DNA of 64,000 nt, from NCBI RefSeq assembly GCF_001422045.1, contig NZ_LMLW01000007.1, forward strand, positions 620,001 through 684,000, given 5' to 3'. This document shows positions 19,339 through 28,397 of this stretch, piece by piece; within the stretch, counting starts at the first letter, position 1; each line of letters starts with the position of its first letter. Both the position numbers and the translations under genes were made by a program. The notes under the pieces were generated by a model, which saw only the letters and a program-made list of their open reading frames with translations, ran no database searches and was not told where the DNA came from. The stretch comes from Sphingomonas sp. Leaf242. Lineage in GTDB: Bacteria; Pseudomonadota; Alphaproteobacteria; Sphingomonadales; Sphingomonadaceae.

Positions 19339-19662
19339 TTACGCCAGTTCGCCTTCGAGCCACGCCTTCAACCGGCCCTTGGGCTCGGCGCCGACCTTGG
19401 TCGCTGCCGGTGCGCCGCCCTTGAAGAGGATCATCGTCGGGATACCGCGCACGCCATACTTGCCCGGCGCGTCGGGGTTCTCGTCGATGTTGAGCTTGGC
19501 GATCGTCACCTTCTCGCCGAGTTCTTCCGAGATCTCCTCGAGCGATGGCCCGATCATCTTGCACGGGCCGCACCATTCCGCCCAGAAATCGACGAGCACG
19601 GGGCCGTCGGCGTTCAGTACGTCCGCATCGAAGCTGGCATCGGTGATCTGCTTGGTCGCCAT
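19339..19662 (-). CDS. trxA: Thioredoxin
   Basis: 107 aa disulfide reductase with the active site WCGPC in [18 protein letters not shown] and the conserved cis-proline segment [11 protein letters not shown]. Length and motifs are those of TrxA. An AAGGAG ribosome binding site precedes the ATG. It is the last gene of the conserved divL-tsaE-amgK-murU-addB-addA-trxA run, 64 nt after addA. Confidence 0.97.
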   Translation of the reverse strand: MATKQITDASFDADVLNADGPVLVDFWAEWCGPCKMIGPSLEEISEELGEKVTIAKLNIDENPDAPGKYGVRGIPTMILFKGGAPAATKVGAEPKGRLKAWLEGELA

Positions 19663-19726
19663 CGTGAATTCTCCTTGGTTGAGTCGTATCTAAGGTTACC
19701 CGCGTGTCCGCTCAACCACCGGGGGG

Positions 19727-22700
19727 CTAGCTTTGCTCCGTGGGCCGATAGTGCGGCTTGTTCGCGGCCAGCGTCTCGTCGTTCAGCACGATCAACCGCG
19801 GTCCTGCCGTGTACAGCAAGGCCGCCTCGACCGACCGGCCGGGGAAGATCACGCTCAAGGCTTCGGCATAGGCCGCCATCTGCTTCAGATGGTATTCCGG
19901 CACGTCGTCGAGGCCGCGGGGTGCACGTCGCCCGGTCTTGAAGTCGACGACGCGGATGCGATCGGCCTCGATCAGCAGGCGATCGACCGTCCCCGACACG
20001 ACCATGCCGTTCGCAAGGGTGGCGGCGATCGGCGCTTCGGCCAACGTATCCGCGCTGAAAAGCTCGGCAAAGCGCGGATCGTCGAGCACTGCGACCACGC
20101 TCCGCACGATTTCGGACCGTGCTGCGGCATCGTCGACGCCGCCTGCTTTCGCCAGCCAGCGATCGGCTGCCGTCGCGCGGTCGGTGGCGGCAACCGCCGG
20201 CAGCCGCTCGAACAGCGCATGGATCAACCGGCCCCGCTCCGCCGCGACGCGCATCGCTGGTGTCGGCGGCGGATCGGACACCGCGTCGTTACCCAGCGCA
20301 GACGGCGACAGCGGACGAGGCGGACGCGCTTCTTGCGGTGCGGGTTCATGCGCCCAGGCCGGCAGCTGCGCATTAGCCGCACTCTCGACCGAAGCCGAAG
20401 CCTTGGCCATCACCGCAGGCTGAGGCTCGACCCCGGCGAACGTCCGCGCGCCCTCATCCGCCGGCACCTCGAGCGCCGTCAGCGCCCGATCGGCTGCGGC
20501 GTACCAGCTGTTCTCCGGCGGCACGCCCTTTGCACGAGGCCCGAGCGCACCGGCGATCACCAGCCGCTCTTCGGCGCGCGTCGCGGCGACGTAGAACAGC
20601 CGCCAATGCTCCTCCAGTTCGCGCTGCTCGGCGGCCGATACGACGGCATCCAGCGGCCCGCCGCGCTCGCTCGACCGCGGCCGGAACACCGGGATCGGCG
20701 CGGCCCCAGGCTCTGGTGCCCATTTGAGGATCGAGCGCGGCGCCGCCGATGGGTCGGCCGTCGCATCCGCTAGGATCACCAGCGGCGCCTGCAACCCCTT
20801 GGCGCCGTGCGCGGTCATCACCCGGACCGCGTCGAGCGGCGCCGAGGGATCGCGGACGATCTCGACATCGCCGCGATCGAACCAGTCGAGGAAGCGTTGC
20901 AACGACGGCGTCGTCGTGCTCTCGAACGTCAGCGCAGCGTTGAGTAGTTCCTCGATCGGATCGCGCGCCTCAGTTCCCAGTCGGCGGATCAGTTTGCGGC
21001 GACCGTCGAGCGGGCCCGACAGCAGCTCCTCCAGAAACTGGTACGGCGTGGCGATATCCGCGCGCGCCAGCATCGCCAGCAAGGGCGCGAGCCGCGTCGC
21101 GGGTTGCGTGCGTTGCAGGTGGCGCCACAACGGCCCGGCCTCGCGCGGGGCGGCGGCCATCAGTTCGTCCTGCGTCCAGCCGATCAGCGGAGATACGAGC
21201 AGCGCCGCGACGCTGAGATCGTCCTCCGGCTGTAACACGAAGCGGATCGTCGCGAGCAGATCCTGCACCGCCAGCGGCGCGTTCAGCCGCAAGCGATCGA
21301 CGCCCGCGACCGGCACGCCCTCGGCATAGAGCCGCGCGACGATCAGCGAGGCGAGATCGCCGCGTCGCTTGACGAGGATCATGACGTCCTCGGGCCGCAG
21401 CCGCCGCCCCTTGCTCTCCAGCATCAGGCCGGTCTCGGGCGCGAGCCAGCCCTTCACCGCACGCGCGATGTCGCTGGCGAGCTTGCGCACCGCGTCGTCG
21501 ACCCAGCCCTCTTCGTCGTCCTCGCTGCCGCCGGCCGATACCGGTGGCCACAAGGTCACGGTGCCCGGCCCGGCGACCTCGCTCGCGTGCCGTTCGACTT
21601 CGCCCGCGATACCCAGCCCCGGCTCGCCGATCGCGTCGATCGCCGCATCGACGAACTCCAGCACGGTTCGCGTCGATCGGAACGAGTGGCGCAACGACAG
21701 CCGCGCCAAGGGGAGCCCGCGATCCTCCTCGGGCCAGTCGTCGTCGCCTTCCGCCTCGCTCGCCCGACCGCCGAAATACTGTTCGGCGGCCTGGAAATTG
21801 AGCGGGTCGGTGCCCTGGAACCCGAAGATCGCCTGTTTGTAGTCACCGACCGTGAACAGGGTGCGCGTCGACGGCGCATAGATGCCGCGGCCGACGAAGA
21901 ACTCGTCCGCAAGCGCACGGACGATCCGCCACTGGTGGCCGTTGGTGTCCTGCGCCTCGTCGATGAGCAGATGCTCGGTCGCCTGGTCGAGCTTGTAGCG
22001 GACCCACTCGCCGATCCCCGGCTGGTCGAGCAACGCCACCGTCGTCGCGATCAGGTCGTCGAAATCGACTGCGCCCGCGCGCCGCTTGGCCAGCGCATAG
22101 CCGCGAGCATAATCGCGCCCGACCTCCAGCCCGTCGGCGAGCAGGTCGCAATAGGTCGCGCGTTGCACCATCGACAGCACGTCGGTGCACGCCTCCCCCA
22201 GATCGCGCGCGAGGACTTCGTAGTCGGGCTCGGCATCGATCAGTTTCTTCGAGGCCTTGCGCTGCGTGCCCGTGCCGGTCAGCACGACGCTGGCGAGTTC
22301 GTCCAGCGTCGCCGCGCGATCCTCGGAGTCAAGCCAGCGCTGCACGGTCGCCGCCGCGGCCTGTCCGGTTGCGGTCCCCCAGGCGCGATTGGCCGCTGCA
22401 ATGCGCGCGATCGCATCGAGGTCGAGCACGTCGCACCATTCCGCGATCGCCTCGTCGATATCCCCGGACGGAAGCCCGAGTTCGCGCCGAAGCCAAGGCT
22501 GGATCCCGACCGGGAGCGCCTCCAACGCCGGTAGCGCCCGGGCGCAGGCGAGCAGGAACGCCTCCGCCCCGCCCTCGCCCATCCGCAGCGACAGCCGGCC
22601 GACGATCTCGACCGGGCGTTCGCGTCCATCGCGCTCGGCGTCGGACAGCATCGACGCCAGAGCTTCGCGTGCGAGCCCCGCTTCTTCGCGCGCCTCCAGC

Positions 22701-23158
22701 GGCCGGAAGCCCGGCGTCAGCCCCGCCTCGACAGGGAACGCCGCCAGCAGCCCCTGGCAGAAGCCGTGGATCGTCTGGATACGCAAACCCCCGCCCGGCG
22801 CATCGAGCACCTTGGCGAACAGCGTGCGGGCGCGATCCTGCAACGCCTGCACCGGGCTCTCGCCGAGCGCGATCAGGTCCGCGGCGAGCGCTGGCGCGGG
22901 CATTCGTACCCATGCGGCGAGCCGGCCGTTGATGCGCTGCGCCATCTCCGCCGCGCCTGCCTTGGTAAAGGTCAGGCACAGGATCGCGCCGGGATCGACA
23001 CCGCGCAACAGCAGCCGGAACACGCGGGCGGCCAGCACCTGCGTTTTGCCGGTCCCCGCCGACGCCGATAGCCAGACGTGCGAGGCGGGATTGCTCGCAT
23101 CCGCCTGCGCGCCCCTCAGCCGGGGGAGCGTTGCTAGCGCGTCACCGCTCACGGCCAT
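19727..23158 (-). CDS. addA: Double-strand break repair helicase-nuclease AddA
   Basis: 1143 aa alphaproteobacterial AddA, the 3'-5' helicase/nuclease subunit that resects broken ends for RecA loading. Walker A is SASAGTGKTQVLAAR (about residues 31-45), then CLTFTKAGAAEMAQRI. The UvrD-type motif HLLIDEAQDTNGHQW is motif II, and VRVMTAHGAKGLQAPLVIL is motif V. The C-terminal RecB-type nuclease domain has IRVVDFKTGRRAP with the catalytic Asp/Lys. The start overlaps addB by 17 nt, so the two subunits are translated from one message. Confidence 0.96.
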   Translation of the reverse strand: MAVSGDALATLPRLRGAQADASNPASHVWLSASAGTGKTQVLAARVFRLLLRGVDPGAILCLTFTKAGAAEMAQRINGRLAAWVRMPAPALAADLIALGESPVQALQDRARTLFAKVLDAPGGGLRIQTIHGFCQGLLAAFPVEAGLTPGFRPLEAREEAGLAREALASMLSDAERDGRERPVEIVGRLSLRMGEGGAEAFLLACARALPALEALPVGIQPWLRRELGLPSGDIDEAIAEWCDVLDLDAIARIAAANRAWGTATGQAAAATVQRWLDSEDRAATLDELASVVLTGTGTQRKASKKLIDAEPDYEVLARDLGEACTDVLSMVQRATYCDLLADGLEVGRDYARGYALAKRRAGAVDFDDLIATTVALLDQPGIGEWVRYKLDQATEHLLIDEAQDTNGHQWRIVRALADEFFVGRGIYAPSTRTLFTVGDYKQAIFGFQGTDPLNFQAAEQYFGGRASEAEGDDDWPEEDRGLPLARLSLRHSFRSTRTVLEFVDAAIDAIGEPGLGIAGEVERHASEVAGPGTVTLWPPVSAGGSEDDEEGWVDDAVRKLASDIARAVKGWLAPETGLMLESKGRRLRPEDVMILVKRRGDLASLIVARLYAEGVPVAGVDRLRLNAPLAVQDLLATIRFVLQPEDDLSVAALLVSPLIGWTQDELMAAAPREAGPLWRHLQRTQPATRLAPLLAMLARADIATPYQFLEELLSGPLDGRRKLIRRLGTEARDPIEELLNAALTFESTTTPSLQRFLDWFDRGDVEIVRDPSAPLDAVRVMTAHGAKGLQAPLVILADATADPSAAPRSILKWAPEPGAAPIPVFRPRSSERGGPLDAVVSAAEQRELEEHWRLFYVAATRAEERLVIAGALGPRAKGVPPENSWYAAADRALTALEVPADEGARTFAGVEPQPAVMAKASASVESAANAQLPAWAHEPAPQEARPPRPLSPSALGNDAVSDPPPTPAMRVAAERGRLIHALFERLPAVAATDRATAADRWLAKAGGVDDAAARSEIVRSVVAVLDDPRFAELFSADTLAEAPIAATLANGMVVSGTVDRLLIEADRIRVVDFKTGRRAPRGLDDVPEYHLKQMAAYAEALSVIFPGRSVEAALLYTAGPRLIVLNDETLAANKPHYRPTEQS

Positions 23159-26120
23159 ACCATTCGTCGCGTCGCATCAGCTGGTCATACTCGGCATAGG
23201 GGGCGTATTCAGGGACGAGTTTCGCGGTGAAAGCGGCGCTGCCGGTGAGCCATTCGCCGACGACTTCGGTGAAGTTGTGCGCGGCGATTGCCGTGAATTC
23301 GGCGGTCGGAATCTTGTCGCGCTTGCCCTCGGGATCGACCGGGCTCTCGATATAGCCGAACGCGTCGCGCTTCTTGCCGAGCGACCAATATTCGAACGCG
23401 CCCGCAGTGCCGCGCACATCCTCGAACCCGCCGCGCTCGGCGATCAGTCCGAGCAGTCCGAGCTGCAGGCTGTAGCCTGCACGCACCGCGGTCGGCGAAG
23501 GCGGCTTGCCGGTCTTGTAGTCGATCACCGCGAGGCGTCCGTCGGGCAGCTTGTCGATGCGGTCGTAGCGGCCCGAGAGGGTCACGCCGGCGATCTCGAT
23601 CTTGCCCTTGCCCTCGGCGCTGGCGACGGTCCGCCCATCCTCGCCTTGCGCGACGATAGCGCCCGCGATCCAGTCGATCGCCTCGAGCAACCGCGGCTGC
23701 CACAACGCGCGCATCATCGGGTGCGTCCGCTCGTCGTCGAGCATCGCCTTCGCGCGCTGTCGCAGCGTGTCGACGGTGCAGTTATCCTGCTTCCACCATT
23801 GCTCGAGAATGTCGTGCACCGCGGTGCCCCGCCATGCCGCGCTCGGATCGGCATCGACCGGGTCGAGCGGCATCAGCCCGAGCACGCGGCGGGCGTAGAA
23901 GGCGTAGGGGTCGGCCTTGAGGCGATCGACCTCGGTGACGGAGATCACCTTTGGACGCAGTAGCGCAGGGGGCGACGGCGCGGGACGGTCGGCGGGCAGA
24001 TGCTCGCCCGGATCGTCGAGCGCGCGCGTCCAGCCTTCCAGTGCCGAAGCGCGTTCGAACCGATCGCCCGCGAGCGCCTGCAATCGTAGCCAGAGCCGCG
24101 ACGCCAGCGCGGGTGATTTGGCATCCCGCCGCGCGCGCGTGACGACTGCTCGCGGTGCACCCAAGGCCTGCGCGAAATCATGCGCCGCGGTGCCGACGCG
24201 GCGTTCCAACCCCGGCAACCCGAGTTCCATGCGAATGCGGGGTGCGAGCCATGGGTCAGGCGCAGGCCGCCCCGGCCACACGCCCTCGTTCAGCCCGCCG
24301 AGCACCATGACGTCCGCCGTCTGCAACCGCGCCTCGATCAGGCCGTAGATCGCGAGCCGTGGATGGCCGCCCGGCGCCGGACGCACCGCGACTTCGTCGA
24401 GCAACGTGCGCAACAATTGCGGCAGTTCGTGCGGATCGATACGCGGGGGTCCGGCTGGGGCTTCCGCTTCCAGATCGGCGAGGAACTCCGCGGCCGCACG
24501 CCCTGCGAGCCCCGACCAGAGATTGTCGCCGCACAAGGTCTGCGCCGTCTCGCGCAGGCAGGCGAGTACCGACGCCAAGGGCTGCGGCCCCTGATCGAAC
24601 GCGTTCGCCAGCGGTGTCAGCAACGGCTGGACGTCTGCCCACCATGTCGCGGCGGTGCCCTTGCGCTCCTCGAGATGCCCGGCGATCCCGTCGAGCCCCG
24701 CTGCCGGTCGCGGGCCGCGAAGCCTGCGATCGAGTGCGCGCGCGCCGTCGAGCCATTCAAGACGTATCGGGCGTTCGGAGGGCTTTTCGCTGGCACGCAC
24801 TAGCGGGTGCTTCAGCAACGCCAGCAACGCCAGCGGCGAGAAGCGCTGCGCCGCCGCTTCGGCCAGCGCGAGGAGCAACGTCCCCGGCGGCAGGATCGAC
24901 AGGGGCCGCCCCGCGCTGTCGTCGATGCCGATCCCCCAGCGTCCTAGATGCGCCGCCACCCGTCGCGCCAAGGCACGATCCGGCGTGACCAGCGCGGCGG
25001 TCCGCTCGGGCACTTCCAACGCCTCGCGTAGGACGAGCGCGATCGCTTGCGCTTCCTCTGCGGGCGTGGCGAGTTCGGCGGCGGTGACGCCCTTCAAGCG
25101 GCGATCCTCCGCGGCGATCTGCGTCCACTTGCCGGTGAAATCCGCGGGTGCCAGCGCGTTGGCGATCGCCCGGCCGCGCGCGGGGTCGGCGTCATGCCCG
25201 CCACCTTCGCGCCATGTCTGCACCTCGCCGCGAGCAACCCCCATGCGAAGGAGCATCAGCTTGGCATCGAACTGCGGATGCGTCTCGATCGAGCGCCGCG
25301 TGAGACCGGTGACCGGGTTCGCATCATGCGGGCCGAGTGCGTCCCATTCCTCGTCCGGCAGGGCCAGGTCGAGCCCTGCGAACACCACCATGCCCTGCGG
25401 CATGTCGGCGATGCAGCGGAGCAGGCGCGCGACTGCGGGCGCGGAATCGGTCACGCCGGCCGCGCAGACGATCCCGGCGGGTGGCGCGTTCCGCCAGCGC
25501 TGGGCGAGCCGGTCGAGCAACGCCGAGCGCCGCGTCGCTTCATCGATCCGCTCAAGCCGCGCGAGTTCGCCCGGCCAGCGTTGCAGCACGATCTCGAACG
25601 TCGCCAGCGCGCGGCGCCAGTGTTCGGTCAGTTCGGGGCCAAGCTCGATATCGCGCAACTTGGTCGGCGGCACTTCCTCGACCAGCAACTGATCGAGCGT
25701 CCGCGCGAGTTCGCCTGCGAGGCGCACCGCTTCGGCGGCATCGACCGGATGGCCTTCGCGCGCGCGCTCTTCGGACACCAGTCGGGCGAGGATCATGCGG
25801 CGCTGGTACGGCGGTACCGCGGGCAGCGGCGGATCGATGTCGTCCGCCGGGTCGAGCGCAGCGCCGACTGCCTCGCCCATCTCCGGATCGCCCAGCGCCA
25901 CCAGTCGCGGCAAAACAAGCCCGCCGCCGCTCGCGCGCACGAACGCCTCGGTCAACGCCTTCACCGCGCGGTTGTTCGGCAATACGACCAGCGCGCGGGC
26001 GAGCGCCAGCGGATCGCGCCCCGCCCGCCGGGTCAGCCCGGCGACCAGCGCATCTGCAAACGCCCGGTGCGCGGGGATCGTGTAGAGCGTCGGGCGATCC
26101 GCCGTGGCAATATCAGCCAT
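23142..26120 (-). CDS. addB: Double-strand break repair protein AddB
   Basis: 992 aa partner of AddA. The N-terminal helicase-like half (ALVVLPNNRAVKALTEAF) shows no clear Walker A, as is usual in alphaproteobacterial AddB. The C-terminal PD-(D/E)XK nuclease domain carries GRLAVIDYKTGKPPSPTAVR, the catalytic D-x-K motif, and an upstream AWRGTAVHDILEQWW segment. It overlaps murU upstream by 8 nt and addA downstream by 17 nt. Confidence 0.94.
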   Translation of the reverse strand: MADIATADRPTLYTIPAHRAFADALVAGLTRRAGRDPLALARALVVLPNNRAVKALTEAFVRASGGGLVLPRLVALGDPEMGEAVGAALDPADDIDPPLPAVPPYQRRMILARLVSEERAREGHPVDAAEAVRLAGELARTLDQLLVEEVPPTKLRDIELGPELTEHWRRALATFEIVLQRWPGELARLERIDEATRRSALLDRLAQRWRNAPPAGIVCAAGVTDSAPAVARLLRCIADMPQGMVVFAGLDLALPDEEWDALGPHDANPVTGLTRRSIETHPQFDAKLMLLRMGVARGEVQTWREGGGHDADPARGRAIANALAPADFTGKWTQIAAEDRRLKGVTAAELATPAEEAQAIALVLREALEVPERTAALVTPDRALARRVAAHLGRWGIGIDDSAGRPLSILPPGTLLLALAEAAAQRFSPLALLALLKHPLVRASEKPSERPIRLEWLDGARALDRRLRGPRPAAGLDGIAGHLEERKGTAATWWADVQPLLTPLANAFDQGPQPLASVLACLRETAQTLCGDNLWSGLAGRAAAEFLADLEAEAPAGPPRIDPHELPQLLRTLLDEVAVRPAPGGHPRLAIYGLIEARLQTADVMVLGGLNEGVWPGRPAPDPWLAPRIRMELGLPGLERRVGTAAHDFAQALGAPRAVVTRARRDAKSPALASRLWLRLQALAGDRFERASALEGWTRALDDPGEHLPADRPAPSPPALLRPKVISVTEVDRLKADPYAFYARRVLGLMPLDPVDADPSAAWRGTAVHDILEQWWKQDNCTVDTLRQRAKAMLDDERTHPMMRALWQPRLLEAIDWIAGAIVAQGEDGRTVASAEGKGKIEIAGVTLSGRYDRIDKLPDGRLAVIDYKTGKPPSPTAVRAGYSLQLGLLGLIAERGGFEDVRGTAGAFEYWSLGKKRDAFGYIESPVDPEGKRDKIPTAEFTAIAAHNFTEVVGEWLTGSAAFTAKLVPEYAPYAEYDQLMRRDEWYGRER

Positions 26121-26826
26121 CCGCGAGGATCGCCTCGGTCTTCGGGATCGCGGCGGGCGTGCCGACGTCGAACCACAGGCCCTGGTGGACCTGACCGTAA
26201 GCGCGGCCCGCCTCGATCGCGCGGTCCCAGAAGATGTTGGTCGAGAACGGACCTTCCGGCCAGTCCGCGATCAACCGCGGGTGGAGGATCTGGATGCCGG
26301 TATAGGCGAACGGCGCGACGCGGCCGGGCTTGCGGCGGCCCACGATCCGCCCGTCGCTGCCGAGATAAAAATCGCCCATGCCGGAGTGATTGTTGGCGCG
26401 CGCGAGCGGCACCATCAGCAGCAGCGCATCCATCTTCGCGTCGTCCCAGCGCGACGCGAGCAGCCTGATCGCGTCGACCGGGCCGTCGATCCAGAGATTG
26501 TCGCTGTTGACGACCAGCACCGGCGCGTTGCCGAGCAGATGCCGCGCCTGGACGAGCCCGCCGCCCGTCTCCATCAGCATTTTCCGCTCGTCGGAAATCA
26601 CCACGTCGATCCCGTCGAACCGGTCGGTGACGTGCGCCTCCAGCGTATCCGCGAGATAATGCACGTTGACGACCGCGCGCTTGATCCCGGCGGCCTGCAA
26701 CCGCTCGAACACGTGATCGATCAACGGCTTGCCCGCGACCTTGACCAGCGGCTTGGGTCGGGTCGCGGTCAGCGGCCGCATTCGCTTGCCCAGGCCCGCC
26801 GCCATCACCATCGCCGTTTCAGGCAC
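26113..26826 (-). CDS. murU: N-acetylmuramate-1-phosphate uridylyltransferase (MurU)
   Basis: 237 aa nucleotidyltransferase. The signature MAAGLGKRMRPLTATRPKPL is the NTP-binding GxGxRxxPxTxxxPK motif, and VNSDNLWIDGP is the metal-binding region. With the upstream AmgK kinase it would form the shortcut that turns recycled MurNAc into UDP-MurNAc, as described in Pseudomonas and Caulobacter. No ATG fits the spacing after amgK. A GTG at 26826 is the likely start (VPETAMVMAAG), 38 nt after the amgK stop; an ATG four codons further in is the alternative. The 3' end overlaps addB by 8 nt. Confidence 0.88.
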   Translation of the reverse strand: MPETAMVMAAGLGKRMRPLTATRPKPLVKVAGKPLIDHVFERLQAAGIKRAVVNVHYLADTLEAHVTDRFDGIDVVISDERKMLMETGGGLVQARHLLGNAPVLVVNSDNLWIDGPVDAIRLLASRWDDAKMDALLLMVPLARANNHSGMGDFYLGSDGRIVGRRKPGRVAPFAYTGIQILHPRLIADWPEGPFSTNIFWDRAIEAGRAYGQVHQGLWFDVGTPAAIPKTEAILADG

Positions 26827-26864
26827 GTCACCGCGAGGGACGGGCCGGATCGTCTGCTGGCGGC

Positions 26865-27842
26865 TCACGCGCTCAAGGCCAGCGGATCGCCGCGCAGCGC
26901 GGGCGGCACGTTCGCCGCGAACCACGCCGCGACCGGCGCCATGACCGGCTGCGCCAGATCGCGCTCCAGATACGTCCACACGCGCGGGCACATCGTCGCG
27001 TAATGCGGCTTGCCGTCGCGCTTCCACAGCCGCGTGAAGATGCCGAGGATCTTCGCGTTCCGCTGCGCGCCGAGCACGTGATACGCGTTCATGAACTCTT
27101 CTCCCGCGTCCGCCGCCGCGCGATATCGTGCCAGCATCGCCGCCTCGACCGCCGGATCGACCGTCCGCCGCGCATCCTGCAACAGCGACACCAGATCGTA
27201 GGCCGGATGCCCCGCAAGCGCGTCCTGGAAATCGAGCAGGCCGAGCGATCGCTCCGGCCCGACGAGCATCAGGTTCTCGGCGTGATAATCGCGCAGTACC
27301 GTCACTGGAGTCTCGGCGATCGCGTGATCGAACACCGACTCCCAAGCCGCGTCCCATCCTGCGAGATCTGCCTCGATTCCGACCGCCGGGCAGTACCATT
27401 CGACGAATAGCCCCGCCTCACGCTTCAGCACCGCGCGATCATAGGGGGGGACCGGCCCGGCCGGCTCGGCACGCAACCGCACCAGCAGGTCGATCGCCGG
27501 CGCATACAGCGACAGTTCTTCGTCCGGTGAAGCGTCGACCGCCTCGCGCAGCCGATCGTCGCCGAAATCTTCGATCAGCACGAGCCCGCGGTCGAGATCG
27601 GACGCGAGGATCGCCGGTGCCGCGAAGTCGTGCGCGACAAGCCATTCCGCGACCGCGATGAACGGGCGGGGATCTTCGTGTGGCGGCGGCGCGTCCATGA
27701 GGATCGCTTGCCGCCCTGCTTCGATCGCGCGGAAATAGCGCCGAAACGAGGCGTCGCCGGCGACCGGGAGGATCTGTGCCCCACCCCAGCCATGAGCGTC
27801 GAGAAAAGCGGCGGCGCCGGGCGGCGGGGTCATGTCGGCCAT
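26865..27842 (-). CDS. amgK: Anomeric MurNAc/GlcNAc kinase AmgK (APH-fold phosphotransferase)
   Basis: 325 aa aminoglycoside-phosphotransferase-fold kinase. The catalytic-loop motif is VLRDYHAENLMLV and the metal motif is LGLLDFQDALAGHPAYDLVSL, both diagnostic of the AmgK/YihE-like group. VLIEDFGDDRL is the hinge region. It is predicted to phosphorylate anomeric MurNAc released by peptidoglycan turnover, feeding MurU next door. It starts at the ATG at 27842 inside the end of tsaE (13-nt overlap). Confidence 0.9.
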   Translation of the reverse strand: MADMTPPPGAAAFLDAHGWGGAQILPVAGDASFRRYFRAIEAGRQAILMDAPPPHEDPRPFIAVAEWLVAHDFAAPAILASDLDRGLVLIEDFGDDRLREAVDASPDEELSLYAPAIDLLVRLRAEPAGPVPPYDRAVLKREAGLFVEWYCPAVGIEADLAGWDAAWESVFDHAIAETPVTVLRDYHAENLMLVGPERSLGLLDFQDALAGHPAYDLVSLLQDARRTVDPAVEAAMLARYRAAADAGEEFMNAYHVLGAQRNAKILGIFTRLWKRDGKPHYATMCPRVWTYLERDLAQPVMAPVAAWFAANVPPALRGDPLALSA

Positions 27843-28279
27843 CGCGACCTCCAAGCTTCCGGGACTCCCACTGTCAAGCCGCGCGTGCAGTCCAGCTCGA
27901 TCGTCAGGGTCAAGCGAAGCGCGTCCGGCCAGTAATCCGGGCCCGCCCGCTCCGGCCACTCGACCAGCAGCAGCGAATCATAGCGCGCGTCGTCGAGTGC
28001 GAGTTCCTCGATCTCGGCGGGGTCGTCGATCCGGTAGAGGTCGACGTGGAGTACGGGGAAGCGCACTTCGGGCGGCTCGTAGGGCTGGACGATCGCGAAG
28101 CTCGGCGATGGTGCTTCGCCGGCGAGCCCGAGTGCGGCGAGCAGGCCGCGCGCGACGCTGGTCTTGCCGGCGCCTAGCGTGCCTTCGAGGGTGATCACGT
28201 CCCCGGGTCGGACCAGATCGGCAAGCATAGCCCCGAACGCTTCGGTAGCTTGCGGGTCGGGTAGTCGGATCACGCGCAC
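27830..28279 (-). CDS. tsaE: tRNA N6-threonylcarbamoyladenosine biosynthesis ATPase TsaE
   Basis: 149 aa P-loop ATPase of the t6A-37 tRNA modification complex (with TsaB, TsaC and TsaD). Walker A is LEGTLGAGKTSVARGLL. SPSFAIVQPYEP, HVDLYRIDDPAEIEELALDD and LLLVEWPERA are the family motifs. Length is normal. It is separated from divL by a class-A palindrome and overlaps amgK. Confidence 0.95.
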   Translation of the reverse strand: MRVIRLPDPQATEAFGAMLADLVRPGDVITLEGTLGAGKTSVARGLLAALGLAGEAPSPSFAIVQPYEPPEVRFPVLHVDLYRIDDPAEIEELALDDARYDSLLLVEWPERAGPDYWPDALRLTLTIELDCTRGLTVGVPEAWRSRWPT

Positions 28280-28282
28280 GAG

Positions 28283-28378
28283 CCCTCTCCCCTCCGGGGA
28301 GAGGGTTGGGTGAGGGGCTGTTCCGGGCGACGCACTGCTTGGCTGCCCCTCACCCCAACCCTCTCCCCGGAGGGGAGA
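28283..28378. repeat. Class-A palindromic element between divL and tsaE
   Basis: CCCTCTCCCCTCCGGGGAGA onward (28283-28319) pairs with GCCCCTCACCCCAACCCTCT onward (28344-28378). The arms match those of the element after mfd at 13191-13288. There is no U-tract, so read-through into tsaE is possible. Confidence 0.88.
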
Positions 28379-28397
28379 CGGAGTAGATTCAAAACGA

